From assembly GCA_041390625.1 (NCBI GenBank), contig JAWKPM010000001.1:1-64000 (forward strand): DNA of 64,000 nt, in the 5' to 3' direction. Position 1 is the first letter of the stretch, and the number at the start of each line of letters is the position of its first letter. The stretch is from RBC038 sp041390625 (GTDB taxonomy: Bacteria > Chloroflexota > Dehalococcoidia > UBA2979). Shown here piece by piece: positions 1-8,103 of the stretch. Under the pieces are notes generated by a model, which saw only the letters and a program-made list of their open reading frames with translations, made no database searches and was not told the origin of the DNA. The position numbers were made by a program, and so were the translations under genes.

Positions 1-1
1 G

Positions 2-154
2 CTGTTCGTCCTCTCGGTGCTGCACGCGGTCGTGTTGGTGCTGCTGATGGCGCGCATCGAGTACCCGAACGCGACGCCTGCCTCGACGGCGCTGGCTGAG
101 GATGCCGCCCTCGGCGGTGCGATGGCGACCGTGGAGCCTCGCCCGCAGGTCTAG
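2..154 (+). CDS. C-terminal end of a membrane protein (partial)
   Basis: An open frame runs in from the left edge and ends at TAG 152-154, giving the last 50 residues of a protein. It opens with a hydrophobic stretch (LFVLSVLHAVVLVLLMAR) that looks like a final transmembrane helix, followed by a short hydrophilic Ala/Thr-rich tail. Family cannot be named from this fragment; a transporter or other polytopic protein is possible. Confidence 0.5.
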   Translation: MFVLSVLHAVVLVLLMARIEYPNATPASTALAEDAALGGAMATVEPRPQV

Positions 155-242
155 CCTCGGCCGTCCCCTTCTCGACCTCGATGGCTCGAATCCGGCCCGT
201 GTAGGATCACGCCCGAACGCGTGATGCGGACGGGGGGCCTCG

Positions 243-1199
243 ATGGACCTGGGCGTGATGATCGAGGGCCAGGAAGGCCTCGACTGGCCGCTGTGGCGGC
301 GGATCGTGACGGAGACGGAGCGCCTCGGCTTCGAGTCGCTATGGCGGTCCGATCACTTTATGTCGCTTTCGGGACCTCGGAACCGGCCCGCCCTCGAGAC
401 GTTCGTCTCCCTCGTGATGGCGGCCGAGCTCAGCTCGCGCATCCGCTTCGGGACGCTGGTCGCCTCGATGACGTTTCGCCACCCCTCGTTGCTCGCGCGG
501 ATGGCGGCGCAGGTCGACGACCTCTCGGGCGGCCGCTTCATCCTCGGCGTGGGCGCGGGCTGGAACGTGCCGGAGCACGAGGCCTTCGGGCTCCCCTTCC
601 CGCCGCTAAAGGAGCGCATGGACCGCCTCGATGAGGGCATTCGGGTGCTGAAGACACTGTGGGGCGACGGCCCCGGCACCTTCGAGGGGCAGCACTACAC
701 CGTGCGTGACGCGGAGGTCGTGCCGAAGCCGGCACAGCGGCCGATGCCGCTGCTGGTGGGCGGCCGCGGCGAGAAGCGCACGCTGCGCATCGTCGCGGAG
801 CACGCGAGCGAGTGGAACATCACCGCCGCCGACCTCGACACGTACCGCTTCAAGGCGCAGGTGCTGGAGCAGCACTGCATGGACGTGGAGCGCGACCCCT
901 CGACGATCCGGCACTCGCAGATGTGCGGCTTCGTGATCGGGCGCGACGACGCCGGAGTGCGGGCGCACCTCGGGCGGCTCGCCGAGCGGATGGCCTCGAT
1001 GCAGGGCGACGCCGACGAGGTCCTCGAACGGCTGCGCGGGAACGGGTGGCTGATCGGCACGACGGGCGAGGTCGTCGAGGAGATCGGCCGCCGCGAGGAG
1101 GCCGGACTGTCGCGGATCATGATGCAGCACCACGTGAACACGGACTTCGACCTGCTGGAGCTGATCGCCTCGGATGTGCTGCCGCAGGTGCAGCGTTAG
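243..1199 (+). CDS. LLM-class flavin/F420-dependent oxidoreductase
   Basis: A 318-aa protein of the luciferase-like monooxygenase (TIM-barrel) family. Family hallmarks are visible: an N-terminal strand with MIEGQEG, ESLWRSDHF near residue 35, the RIRFGTLV and FRHPSLLARMA stretches, then the strongly conserved LSGGRFILGVGAGW. Members use reduced FMN or F420 to oxidise or reduce small organic substrates; the substrate here is unknown. Length is normal. The ATG at 243 follows a G-rich stretch (GGGGGGCC) that can serve as ribosome-binding site. The next gene starts 25 bp downstream in the same direction, so the two may be cotranscribed. Confidence 0.88.
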   Translation: MDLGVMIEGQEGLDWPLWRRIVTETERLGFESLWRSDHFMSLSGPRNRPALETFVSLVMAAELSSRIRFGTLVASMTFRHPSLLARMAAQVDDLSGGRFILGVGAGWNVPEHEAFGLPFPPLKERMDRLDEGIRVLKTLWGDGPGTFEGQHYTVRDAEVVPKPAQRPMPLLVGGRGEKRTLRIVAEHASEWNITAADLDTYRFKAQVLEQHCMDVERDPSTIRHSQMCGFVIGRDDAGVRAHLGRLAERMASMQGDADEVLERLRGNGWLIGTTGEVVEEIGRREEAGLSRIMMQHHVNTDFDLLELIASDVLPQVQR

Positions 1200-1223
1200 C
1201 GCGCCTCGCGAAGGGGGACCTCG

Positions 1224-1799
1224 ATGCTGAACCACGTGCTCTCGGTCGGCGGGACGGGGATGCTGGCGCGCGCCACGAGCGAGCTCGCCTCGAGGGCGCG
1301 CGCGATCACGGTCGTCGCGCGCCGGCCGGAACGCTGGGAGCCACCCTCGGACGGGTCAGTGACGGTGGATGCACTGGCGATCGACCTGCTGGATGCGGAT
1401 GCGGTGGAGGCGGCCGTGCGCGACTCGATCGGGCGGCACGGGGCCATCGATGAAGCACTGATCTGGACGCACCCCGACACCTCGGCGGCGCTCACGCGCC
1501 TCGTGGCGCTGATCGCGGAGACATCGCCCTCGGCGCGCGTGGTGCAGGTCTTCGGCAGCATGGCGGGACGGCCGGGCGCCGACCGCGAGGCGGATCGGGC
1601 AGCGCTACTCGAGGAGGCGGGCGCGACCGGCCTCGAGCTGCACCGTGTGATCCTCGGCTGGCAGCCGGACGGCGCGGGCGGCACGCGCTGGCTGACGCAT
1701 GAGGAGATCTCGTCGGGGGTGATCGCCATCCTCGACGGCACAGCGTCCCTCGGGGTGATCGGACAGCTCGAGCCCTGGGAGCAGCGACCGGGGACCTAG
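1224..1799 (+). CDS. Rossmann-fold NAD(P)-binding protein, short SDR-like
   Basis: A 191-aa protein with an N-terminal dinucleotide-binding motif, SVGGTGMLARAT, typical of short-chain dehydrogenase relatives. The usual YxxxK catalytic pair is not evident and the protein is shorter than a classical SDR (about 250 aa), so it may be an atypical reductase or a nucleotide-binding regulator. ATG 1224 is preceded by AAGGGGGA. Its stop overlaps by 4 bp the stop of the convergent epimerase gene (1796-1799), leaving no intergenic terminator. It lies 24 bp after the LLM oxidoreductase and may act in the same redox step. Confidence 0.7.
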   Translation: MLNHVLSVGGTGMLARATSELASRARAITVVARRPERWEPPSDGSVTVDALAIDLLDADAVEAAVRDSIGRHGAIDEALIWTHPDTSAALTRLVALIAETSPSARVVQVFGSMAGRPGADREADRAALLEEAGATGLELHRVILGWQPDGAGGTRWLTHEEISSGVIAILDGTASLGVIGQLEPWEQRPGT

Positions 1800-2572
1800 G
1801 ACGAGGCGTCCTCGGTGGTCGCCTCGGGGTAGCGCAACGGGATGCGGGTCGCGTCGCCGAAGACGGGCTGGGGCACGATGCCGGCGCGGGCGTAGACGCC
1901 GGGCGGGATGCCGAGGTCCGCAAGCCAGAGCTCACCGGCGTTGTCTGCGCGGAGGCCCGGCTTCGGGAGAGCGAGTGTGAGGGTGCGCTCGGGCGACACC
2001 GAGAAGCCCTCGGCCTCGCCGGTATCGGCATCGATGCCCGACGGCACATCGAGGGAGAGGACGCGAGCAGCCGCGCTCGCCGCGCGGGTGAGGCCCATCA
2101 CCGGTCCTCGAGGGGCGCCCTCGACGCCGTAGCCGAGCACGGCATCGATCACGAGGTCGGCGTCGGCCACATCGAAGGCCTCGGCGAAGCTGATCATGCG
2201 GGCGGGGTCCTCGCCGAGGGCCATGAGCTGCTGGGCGAGGGCGCCGTCGGCCTCGGCGGGACGCCTCGACGTCACGACGAGCACCTCGACGCCTCGATTC
2301 GCGAGGTGGCGGGCGGCGCAGACGCCGCCGCCGCCGTTGCCGCCGGGGCCGGCGAGCACGATGACGTGGCTGCGCTGCCAGCCGGCGCCCAGCATCTCGA
2401 TGGCGCTGAGAGCGAGGTTCATGCCGGCGTGCTCCATCATCTGGAGGAGCGTGGGGCCGGTCTGCTCGACAGCGATGCGATCGATCTCGCGCATCTCGTC
2501 AGCGGTCACCGCGGGGACGGGCGTGCCGTCCTCGGTCGTGAAGTATGTGCGGGTCAGGGAGGGCGAGGGCAT
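1796..2572 (-). CDS. nnrE: NAD(P)H-hydrate epimerase (YjeF N-terminal domain)
   Basis: A 258-aa protein matching the YjeF_N family that epimerises damaged NAD(P)HX so that the dehydratase can repair it. Seen: EMREIDRIAVEQ at the N-terminal helix, MEHAGMN, the glycine-rich loop LAGPGGNGGGGVCAARHL and the late motif LDVPSGIDADTG. Many bacteria fuse this to the NnrD dehydratase; here only the epimerase domain is present and no NnrD lies nearby. Convergent with the preceding rightward gene with overlapping stops. Confidence 0.85.
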   Translation of the reverse strand: MPSPSLTRTYFTTEDGTPVPAVTADEMREIDRIAVEQTGPTLLQMMEHAGMNLALSAIEMLGAGWQRSHVIVLAGPGGNGGGGVCAARHLANRGVEVLVVTSRRPAEADGALAQQLMALGEDPARMISFAEAFDVADADLVIDAVLGYGVEGAPRGPVMGLTRAASAAARVLSLDVPSGIDADTGEAEGFSVSPERTLTLALPKPGLRADNAGELWLADLGIPPGVYARAGIVPQPVFGDATRIPLRYPEATTEDASS

Positions 2573-2835
2573 GCGGCCTTCCTCGGGAACTGGCTGTCCG
2601 GGCCGTTCGGGACGGCTCCCGGTCTGCGGATGAACAGACTACCGGGCGGCGACAGCCCCGCGCTCGCCAGCATCGAGGGCACCCCGCCTCAGGAGGCGGC
2701 AGGGCCGGCCGGCGGCGGGCGGGCATGTCACGGACGACCGGACATCGGTCCCATCAAGTTCCGGTCGGGCTTCCCGGCGGCTCTACGGTGGGATCAGGAC
2801 CTCACTCGGAGGTCGCGTTGATAAAGGAGCCGCGC

Positions 2836-3129
2836 ATGTTCAGCGTCACACCCACAGCCATCGAGCACTTGAACTCGATGATCGGCGAGGCGGGAGTCGG
2901 CGAGGAGCAAGCCCTGCGCCTCATCCACCAGGGCGGCGGGCAGCTGGGCCTCACGATCGACAGCTCGCGCGAGGGCGACCAGGTCGAGAAGGGCTCGAGT
3001 GGCCGGACGGTCCTCGTGATCGAGCAGGAGCTGGTCACGGCCCTCGATGGCTCGACGCTCGACGCAGTCAACACCGACAGCGGCACGCAGCTCAGCCTCG
3101 TCGGCCCCGACGCGGGGGCTGCCTCCTAG
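2836..3129 (+). CDS. IscA/HesB-fold protein without cysteines
   Basis: A 97-aa protein whose beginning (MFSVTPTAIEHLNSMIGE) and pattern of glycines (LIHQGGGQLGLTID) resemble the Fe-S biogenesis A-type carrier fold. It contains no cysteine at all, so it cannot bind an Fe-S cluster in the usual way. A cysteine-bearing relative is encoded at 17853-18185. ATG 2836 is chosen because AAAGGAG lies 7 nt upstream. Probably monocistronic, ending ahead of a strong hairpin at 3258-3281. Fold assignment is inference from pattern. Confidence 0.65.
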   Translation: MFSVTPTAIEHLNSMIGEAGVGEEQALRLIHQGGGQLGLTIDSSREGDQVEKGSSGRTVLVIEQELVTALDGSTLDAVNTDSGTQLSLVGPDAGAAS

Positions 3130-3257
3130 AGCAGTCTCGGCAGCCCGCGGTCACGGTCCGCGCACGGTCGACGCTCGCGAGGGCGAGCGGCCGTGGCTCG
3201 ACACACACACTCTTGCCTCGTGCTTCGCGACCGGCCTCGGCGGGCCGGGACGCGAAG

Positions 3258-3281
3258 AAGCCCCGGACCTGTCCGGGGCTT
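3258..3281. terminator. GC-rich hairpin terminator
   Basis: Perfect 10-bp stem AAGCCCCGGA/TCCGGGGCTT with loop CCTG. It sits between the rightward IscA-like gene and the 3' end of the leftward tRNA-Glu and could terminate both. No long U tract follows. Confidence 0.65.
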
Positions 3282-3295
3282 CGTGCTGTTCGTCC

Positions 3296-3371
3296 TGGTG
3301 CCCCCAAGGGGATTCGAACCCCTGTTTCCACCTTGAAAGGGTGGCGTCCTAGTCCCCTAGACGATGGGGGC
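3296..3371 (-). tRNA. tRNA-Glu (UUC)
   Basis: Leftward cloverleaf with acceptor stem GCCCCCA/TGGGGGC, TTCGAAT T-loop, and a 7-nt anticodon loop CTTTCAA giving anticodon TTC (Glu). The 3' CCA is encoded (positions 3298-3296 on the minus strand). Confidence 0.95.
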
Positions 3372-3440
3372 GGCCGGCCATCCCGAGGATAGCAACGACC
3401 GCCCGTACCGGCTGCGAGCTCCGGGAGTCGCGAGCCGAGG

Positions 3441-4070
3441 CTAGGGCGCGAACTTCCCGTACGAGCCCGGCGGGTCGAAGCGCGGCGCCGGCGGCTTGAT
3501 GGCATCGAAGCGCGGAAGCGCCGTCGAGGAGTCGAGGAGCGACCTCGATGCGAGGCGGGCCTCGGAACGCTGCGTGCCGCGGTTCATCGGCGACGAGGGC
3601 GCCTGGCCGTAGGGCTCGGGCGCGACCGCCATGGCCGGGGTCGCCGGCGCGACGGGCTCGTGCTCGTGGCTCGAGTGATTCGAGCCGTTCGAATTCGCCT
3701 CGACGGGCGCGGTCTGACCGCCGGGCGAGCTCGGTGCGGCCGAGGGCGCGAAGGGCTCGTTGGGCGTGCCGGCGAGCTTCGCGAACTCCTCGTCGCGGTG
3801 GTGGCGGCGCCACCAGGCGACGCCGACGGCGAGGGCGGCACCGACGAGCAGCAGGGTGGCGATGAGTCCGCCACGACGGCGGGAGCGCTGACGCCTCGGA
3901 AGCTCGATGTTGGACAGGGTGCCTCGAGCGTCGCTCGCAGCGTGCTGGACGCGGCCGGCGATGCGGTCGGCGGTCTCGGTGACGCGCTGCGGGACCTCGA
4001 CCTGTGCGACGGAGTCAGCGACGCGCCGGCGCAGCCGTTCGCGCGGGCCTTGTCTCTTCCTGAGACGCAT
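3441..4070 (-). CDS. single-pass membrane protein, function unknown
   Basis: A 209-aa protein with a basic N-terminal region, one transmembrane helix near residues 75-95 (GLIATLLLVGAALAVGVAWW) followed by RRHH, and a long Pro/Ala/Ser/His-rich low-complexity tail likely outside the fold. The start ATG at 4070 is fixed by a perfect AAGGAGG 7-8 nt upstream. An in-frame extension up to 4301 would run into the malic enzyme promoter region and is not supported. No enzymatic motif is seen. Confidence 0.7.
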   Translation of the reverse strand: MRLRKRQGPRERLRRRVADSVAQVEVPQRVTETADRIAGRVQHAASDARGTLSNIELPRRQRSRRRGGLIATLLLVGAALAVGVAWWRRHHRDEEFAKLAGTPNEPFAPSAAPSSPGGQTAPVEANSNGSNHSSHEHEPVAPATPAMAVAPEPYGQAPSSPMNRGTQRSEARLASRSLLDSSTALPRFDAIKPPAPRFDPPGSYGKFAP

Positions 4071-4191
4071 GTGTCCCCTCCTTGAGGTGCTTACGTAGGC
4101 CAGTCCGCCCGGGCAACGAGGGATGGTGGGGAGTGCCGATCGCTGCGGCGTGGGCGGCGCTGACAGGGTATCACCCGGTTGAATACGCCCG

Positions 4192-4232
4192 GATTGCGTC
4201 CAACTTGCTGCCAGATTGCATACAGATTGCAT
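4192..4232. promoter_or_regulatory. helically phased GATTGC repeats
   Basis: GATTGC occurs at 4192, 4214 and 4225, i.e. spaced 22 and 11 bp. The last two form a direct repeat CAGATTGCAT (4212-4221 and 4223-4232). They lie about 35-70 bp upstream of a -10-like TATAGT (4265-4270) for the malic enzyme gene, a position suited to an activator. The interpretation is inference. Confidence 0.5.
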
Positions 4233-4264
4233 CTCTGGGAGTCGTGTCTGCGAAGCGGCGGCGC

Positions 4265-4270
4265 TATAGT
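4265..4270 (+). promoter_or_regulatory. -10 element for malic enzyme gene
   Basis: TATAGT lies 23 bp before the ATG at 4294 and leaves a short leader containing GAGGAGG. No good -35 hexamer is present 17 bp upstream, consistent with dependence on an activator. Confidence 0.5.
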
Positions 4271-4293
4271 CTGAGACGCTGAGGAGGCATCGC

Positions 4294-5763
4294 ATGACCA
4301 CGGCCGAACCTGCGCGCGTCCCGCGTGTCGTCGACGAGTACTCGAATCCATCGATGGCCTACCAGCTGCTCTTGCGGCTGCGGATCGAGAATCGGCCGGG
4401 CAACCTCGGGCGGGTGACGACCGCCATCGGAGGGTCCGGTGCGGACATCGGGGCGATCGACATCCAGGAGGCGCACCCGGACTTCGTGGTGCGGGACTTC
4501 CGGATCTACTGCAGCGACGAGGGACATGCCTCGCAGGTCGTCGCATCGATCTCCGAGATCCCCGGCGTCGAGGTGCAACACGCCTCGGACCGCACGTTCC
4601 AGCTGCACCGGCACGGCAAGATCCGCGTGGAGAACAAGGTCAACATCCGCACGATGGCGGAGCTGGCACACGTGTACACGCCGGGCGTGGCGCGCGTCTC
4701 CATGCAGATTCACGACAACCCGGACGCGGTGTGGTCGCTGACGACGAAGGTGAACACGGTCGCGATCGTCTCGGACGGGACGGCGGTGCTCGGCCTCGGT
4801 GACATCGGTCCGGAGGCGGCGATGCCGGTCATGGAGGGCAAGTCCATGCTCTTCAAGTCCTTCGGCGACATCGACGCGTGGCCGCTGTGCCTCGACACGA
4901 AGGACGTCGACGAGATCGTGATGATCTGCAAGGCGATCGCGCCGACCTTCGGGGGGATCCTCCTCGAGGACATCTCCGCGCCTCGATGCTTCGAGATCGA
5001 GGACCGGCTGCGGGCGGAGCTGGACATCCCGGTGTTCCACGACGACCAGCATGGCACCGCGGTGGTAGTCCTCGCGGGCCTCATCAACGCGCTGAAGGTG
5101 GTCGGCAAGCGCCCCGAGCAGCTGAAGATGGTGCTGACGGGCGTGGGCGCCTCGGGCGTGGCGTGCTCCAAGATCCTGATGAACTACGGCGTGAAGAACA
5201 TCATCGGCTTCGACACGCGCGGCGCGATCTACCAGGGCCGCACGGAGCACATGAACTTCGCGAAGGAGTGGTTCGCGGAGAACACGAACCCCGAGGGCTT
5301 CGACGGCACGCTCACCGAGGCGATGCAGGGGGCAGACTTCTTCCTCGGGCTGTCGGGCCCGCGGACGCTCAGCCCCGAGCAAGTCGCCTCGATGGCGCCG
5401 GACTCGATCGTGTTCGCTCTCGCGAACCCGGAGCCCGAGATCCTGCCGGAGCTGATCCAGGGCAAGGCGCGGGTGATCGCGACCGGCCGCTCTGACTACC
5501 CGAACCAGATCAACAACGTGCTGTGCTTCCCGGGCCTGTTCCGCGGCACCTTCGACGGCTACGCGACGATGATCTCCGAGGAGATGAAGATCGCGGCGGC
5601 GAAGGCGATCGCGGAGACGATTCCGGACGACCTGCTGATGGAGGACTACATCCTTCCGTCCGTCTTCAACGACGAGGTGAAGGTGAACGTCCGCGCGGCG
5701 GTCATGGAAGAGGCCGCCCGGACGGGCAAGCCTCGGCCGCTGGGGTCACGGGTCTTCGTCTAG
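4294..5763 (+). CDS. NAD(P)-dependent malic enzyme with N-terminal ACT domain
   Basis: A 489-aa oxidoreductase predicted to decarboxylate malate to pyruvate. Residues about 20-95 form an ACT-type sensor domain (LRLRIENRPGNLGRVTTAIG). The catalytic part begins near residue 105 with KIRVENKVNI and continues with YTPGVARVS, LGDIGPEAAMPVMEGK, EDISAPRCFEIE and PVFHDDQHGTA, all characteristic of malic enzymes. The NAD-binding loop LTGVGASGVACSKIL follows. ACT domains usually give allosteric control by an amino acid or similar ligand. ATG 4294 has GAGGAGG 6 nt upstream. A strong terminator follows at 5805-5832. Confidence 0.92.
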   Translation: MTTAEPARVPRVVDEYSNPSMAYQLLLRLRIENRPGNLGRVTTAIGGSGADIGAIDIQEAHPDFVVRDFRIYCSDEGHASQVVASISEIPGVEVQHASDRTFQLHRHGKIRVENKVNIRTMAELAHVYTPGVARVSMQIHDNPDAVWSLTTKVNTVAIVSDGTAVLGLGDIGPEAAMPVMEGKSMLFKSFGDIDAWPLCLDTKDVDEIVMICKAIAPTFGGILLEDISAPRCFEIEDRLRAELDIPVFHDDQHGTAVVVLAGLINALKVVGKRPEQLKMVLTGVGASGVACSKILMNYGVKNIIGFDTRGAIYQGRTEHMNFAKEWFAENTNPEGFDGTLTEAMQGADFFLGLSGPRTLSPEQVASMAPDSIVFALANPEPEILPELIQGKARVIATGRSDYPNQINNVLCFPGLFRGTFDGYATMISEEMKIAAAKAIAETIPDDLLMEDYILPSVFNDEVKVNVRAAVMEEAARTGKPRPLGSRVFV

Positions 5764-5804
5764 CGGCCGTGCCTCGGACTCGAGGCCTCGGAACCCGAAC
5801 AAAG

Positions 5805-5832
5805 AACGAGCCCCCGTCACCGGGGGCTCGTT
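5805..5832. terminator. bidirectional rho-independent terminator
   Basis: A 12-bp perfect stem AACGAGCCCCCG/CGGGGGCTCGTT with loop TCAC, A-rich before and T-containing after. It sits between convergent malic enzyme and molybdoenzyme genes and probably serves both. Confidence 0.85.
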
Positions 5833-5857
5833 TCGTGGTGCCTCGGGTGCGCCCGAA

Positions 5858-6454
5858 CTAGCCGTAGCGCTCCTCGGTCCAGGGGTCGCCGTGCATGTGG
5901 TAGCCGTACATCTCCCAGAAGCCGGGGCGGTCGTCGGCGAGGAGCTCCAGGCCTCGGACCCACTTGGCGCTCTTCCAGAAGTAGAGGTTGGGGACGACGC
6001 CTCGAGCGGGGCCGCCGTGCTCGGCGGTCAGCGGCTCGCCGTTGTGGGTGTGCGCGATGAGCACGTCGTCATCGAGCAGCTCGTCGAGCGGCACGTTGGT
6101 CGTGTAGCCGCCGTACGAGTGGAACATGACGTGCTTCGCCTCGGGGAGCGGTCGCGCCATCGTCAGCAGGTCGCGGATGCGGACGCCCTGCCAGTCGTTG
6201 TCGTACTTGCTCCACGTGGTGACGCAGTGGATGTCGGAGCGCTCATCGACCTGCGAGAGCGCCTGGAACTGGTCCCAGTTGAAGGTGAGCTCGTTGCCGA
6301 CGAGACCGAAGACGCGGAGCTCCCACGTCGATTTGTCGATGCGAGGGATGGCCCCGTAGTGCAGGATGGGCCAGCCGTCGGTCAGCCGCTGGCCCGGCGG
6401 CAGGCGAAGCCGGCCATCGGGTCGGAGATTCGTCTGGGTGGCCTGGGTCGTCAC
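5858..6454 (-). CDS. sulfite-oxidase-fold molybdopterin enzyme
   Basis: A 198-aa protein of the oxidoreductase molybdopterin-binding (sulfite oxidase/YedY-like) fold. The molybdenum-ligating cysteine is visible at about residue 77 in DIHCVTTWSKYD. The FHSYGGYTTN, AEHGGPARGVVP and FWKSAKWV segments match the family. There is no signal peptide or Tat motif, so it is probably cytoplasmic, unlike periplasmic MsrP. The GTG at 6454 is preferred because GAGGAGC stands 6 nt upstream and the residues further upstream look non-coding. Substrate unknown. Confidence 0.82.
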   Translation of the reverse strand: MTTQATQTNLRPDGRLRLPPGQRLTDGWPILHYGAIPRIDKSTWELRVFGLVGNELTFNWDQFQALSQVDERSDIHCVTTWSKYDNDWQGVRIRDLLTMARPLPEAKHVMFHSYGGYTTNVPLDELLDDDVLIAHTHNGEPLTAEHGGPARGVVPNLYFWKSAKWVRGLELLADDRPGFWEMYGYHMHGDPWTEERYG

Positions 6455-6611
6455 GTGTGCTCCTCGATCTGCGCCTCGAGCGGGGCATCGCAGCCCTCGA
6501 ACGTCCCCCACCAAGTATGGGATGAGTCTACACCCCTGCCCTTCTGTCAGCCGTGACGAATGTGACGTTCGGGCGGCCAGCGATGGGCGGGACCGGAGGG
6601 AAAGCGTTCGC

Positions 6612-6617
6612 TACGCT
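6612..6617 (+). promoter_or_regulatory. -10 element for leaderless lspA
   Basis: TACGCT ends 8 nt before the lspA ATG at 6626, so transcription would begin at or within a few bases of the start codon. No Shine-Dalgarno sequence separates the two. Confidence 0.45.
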
Positions 6618-6625
6618 GATCCAGT

Positions 6626-7150
6626 ATGGAGCAATCGAACAACGCCACGCTCTCCCGTGATCGGACGCTGCCGACGGCGTCTCGACTGGCGCCGTTCCTC
6701 GGCGCGGCGATCACCGTGATCGCCCTCGACCAGCTGTCGAAGGCGTGGATTCGCGACTGGCTGCCGGAGGGACACGTGTGGCCGGCGCGGGAGGCGATCC
6801 TGCGCATCTCGCACGTCGAGAACCCCGGTGCGGCCTTCGGGATCCTGCCCGGCGCGGGCCCGTTCCTCCTGATTACCGCCATCGTCGGGGCGATCGCAAT
6901 CGTCGCCTACCTGCTGCTGGCACCGATGTCGGGGCGGTGGTTCGCGATCGCACTCGGGATGATCCTCGGGGGTGCGGTCGGGAACCTCATCGATCGCGCC
7001 TCGCGGGGGACCGTGACGGACTTCATCGACCCGACGCACTATCCGGCGTTCAACCTCGCCGACTCCTCGATCGTCGTGGGGGTGGTGGTGCTGATCGCGC
7101 TCTCGTTCCTCCAGCCCGACGGCGAGCGGCACGAGGCCGACGACTCGTGA
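6626..7150 (+). CDS. lspA: lipoprotein signal peptidase (signal peptidase II)
   Basis: A 174-aa integral membrane aspartyl protease that removes signal peptides from prolipoproteins. Conserved blocks are intact: DQLSKAWIRD, NPGAAFGIL, and the two catalytic aspartates in GGAVGNLIDR (Asp123) and FNLADSSI (Asp146). Four hydrophobic segments fit the family topology. A lipoprotein substrate candidate is encoded at 58245-59000. The stop overlaps the rluD GTG start by 3 bp (GTGA), indicating translational coupling. The message may be leaderless. Confidence 0.95.
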   Translation: MEQSNNATLSRDRTLPTASRLAPFLGAAITVIALDQLSKAWIRDWLPEGHVWPAREAILRISHVENPGAAFGILPGAGPFLLITAIVGAIAIVAYLLLAPMSGRWFAIALGMILGGAVGNLIDRASRGTVTDFIDPTHYPAFNLADSSIVVGVVVLIALSFLQPDGERHEADDS

Positions 7151-8103
7151 GCGAGCGCGTGCGGCACTTCCGCGCGCTCGAGAGCGGACGCATCGACCGC
7201 GTCGTGGCGGCCGCGCTGCCTGAGCTCTCGCGAGCGCAGGCGCGCAAGCTCGTCGAGGGCGGGCACGTGAGTGTCGACGGGGCCTCGGTGGAGAAACCGG
7301 CGCAGGAGGTGGCCGCGGGCCTCGACGTGCGCGTGGAGCTGCCGGTGCTGCCGCAGCTGGACCTGCTCGCGGCCGACGTGCCTCTCGAGGTCCTGTACGA
7401 GGACGAGGAGACGCTCGTCATCGACAAAGCGCCCGGGCTGATCGTGCACCCCGCACCGGGCATCGAGGGCGTCACGCTCGTCGATGTGGTGCGGGCGCGG
7501 TACCCGGAAGTGCGCGAGATCGACGACTCCTACCGCACGGGCATCGTGCACCGGCTGGACCGCGACACCTCGGGGGTGATGGCCCTCGCGAAGTCGGCGG
7601 TCGCGCAGGACCTGATGAAGGACCAGTGGCGCGAACGGGAGCCGGTGAAGGTGTACCTGGCGATCGCCGAGGGACGCATGGACCCGCCCGACGGCATCAT
7701 CGAGGCGCCACTGGGGCCCGACCCCTCGAGGCCCGCGCGGCGCGCGGTGATCGAGGGCGGGCAGTCGGCGCGTTCGCAGTTCCGCACGCTGGAGCAGTTC
7801 GGCGACGAGGCCGCGCTCCTCGAGGTGCGCATCTTCACCGGACGGACGCACCAGATTCGCGTGCACCTGCAGGCGATCGGGCACCCAGTCCTGGGGGACA
7901 CGATGTACGGACAGGCCTCGGACGTGATCGGGCGGCAGGCACTGCACGCCTCGCGGCTGACGTTCACGCTGGCCTCGACGGGTGAGACGCGCACGTTCGA
8001 GGCGCCGCTGCCGAAGGACTTCGCCTCGGCCCTCGAGACGCTGCGGGCGCGGCACGCGGGTGACGCCTCGGAAGCGGTGCTCGAAGCAGGAGGCACGCGA
8101 TGA
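7147..8103 (+). CDS. rluD: 23S rRNA pseudouridine synthase, RluD family
   Basis: A 318-aa RluA/RluD-type synthase that isomerises uridines in large-subunit rRNA. An N-terminal S4 RNA-binding domain (ALPELSRAQARKLVEGGHV) is followed by the catalytic domain with HRLDRDTSG (catalytic Asp138), then GRTHQIRVHL near residue 235. Length is normal. The GTG start overlaps the lspA stop, and the TGA stop overlaps the gltX ATG (ATGA), so lspA-rluD-gltX forms one coupled operon. Confidence 0.93.
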   Translation: MSERVRHFRALESGRIDRVVAAALPELSRAQARKLVEGGHVSVDGASVEKPAQEVAAGLDVRVELPVLPQLDLLAADVPLEVLYEDEETLVIDKAPGLIVHPAPGIEGVTLVDVVRARYPEVREIDDSYRTGIVHRLDRDTSGVMALAKSAVAQDLMKDQWREREPVKVYLAIAEGRMDPPDGIIEAPLGPDPSRPARRAVIEGGQSARSQFRTLEQFGDEAALLEVRIFTGRTHQIRVHLQAIGHPVLGDTMYGQASDVIGRQALHASRLTFTLASTGETRTFEAPLPKDFASALETLRARHAGDASEAVLEAGGTR

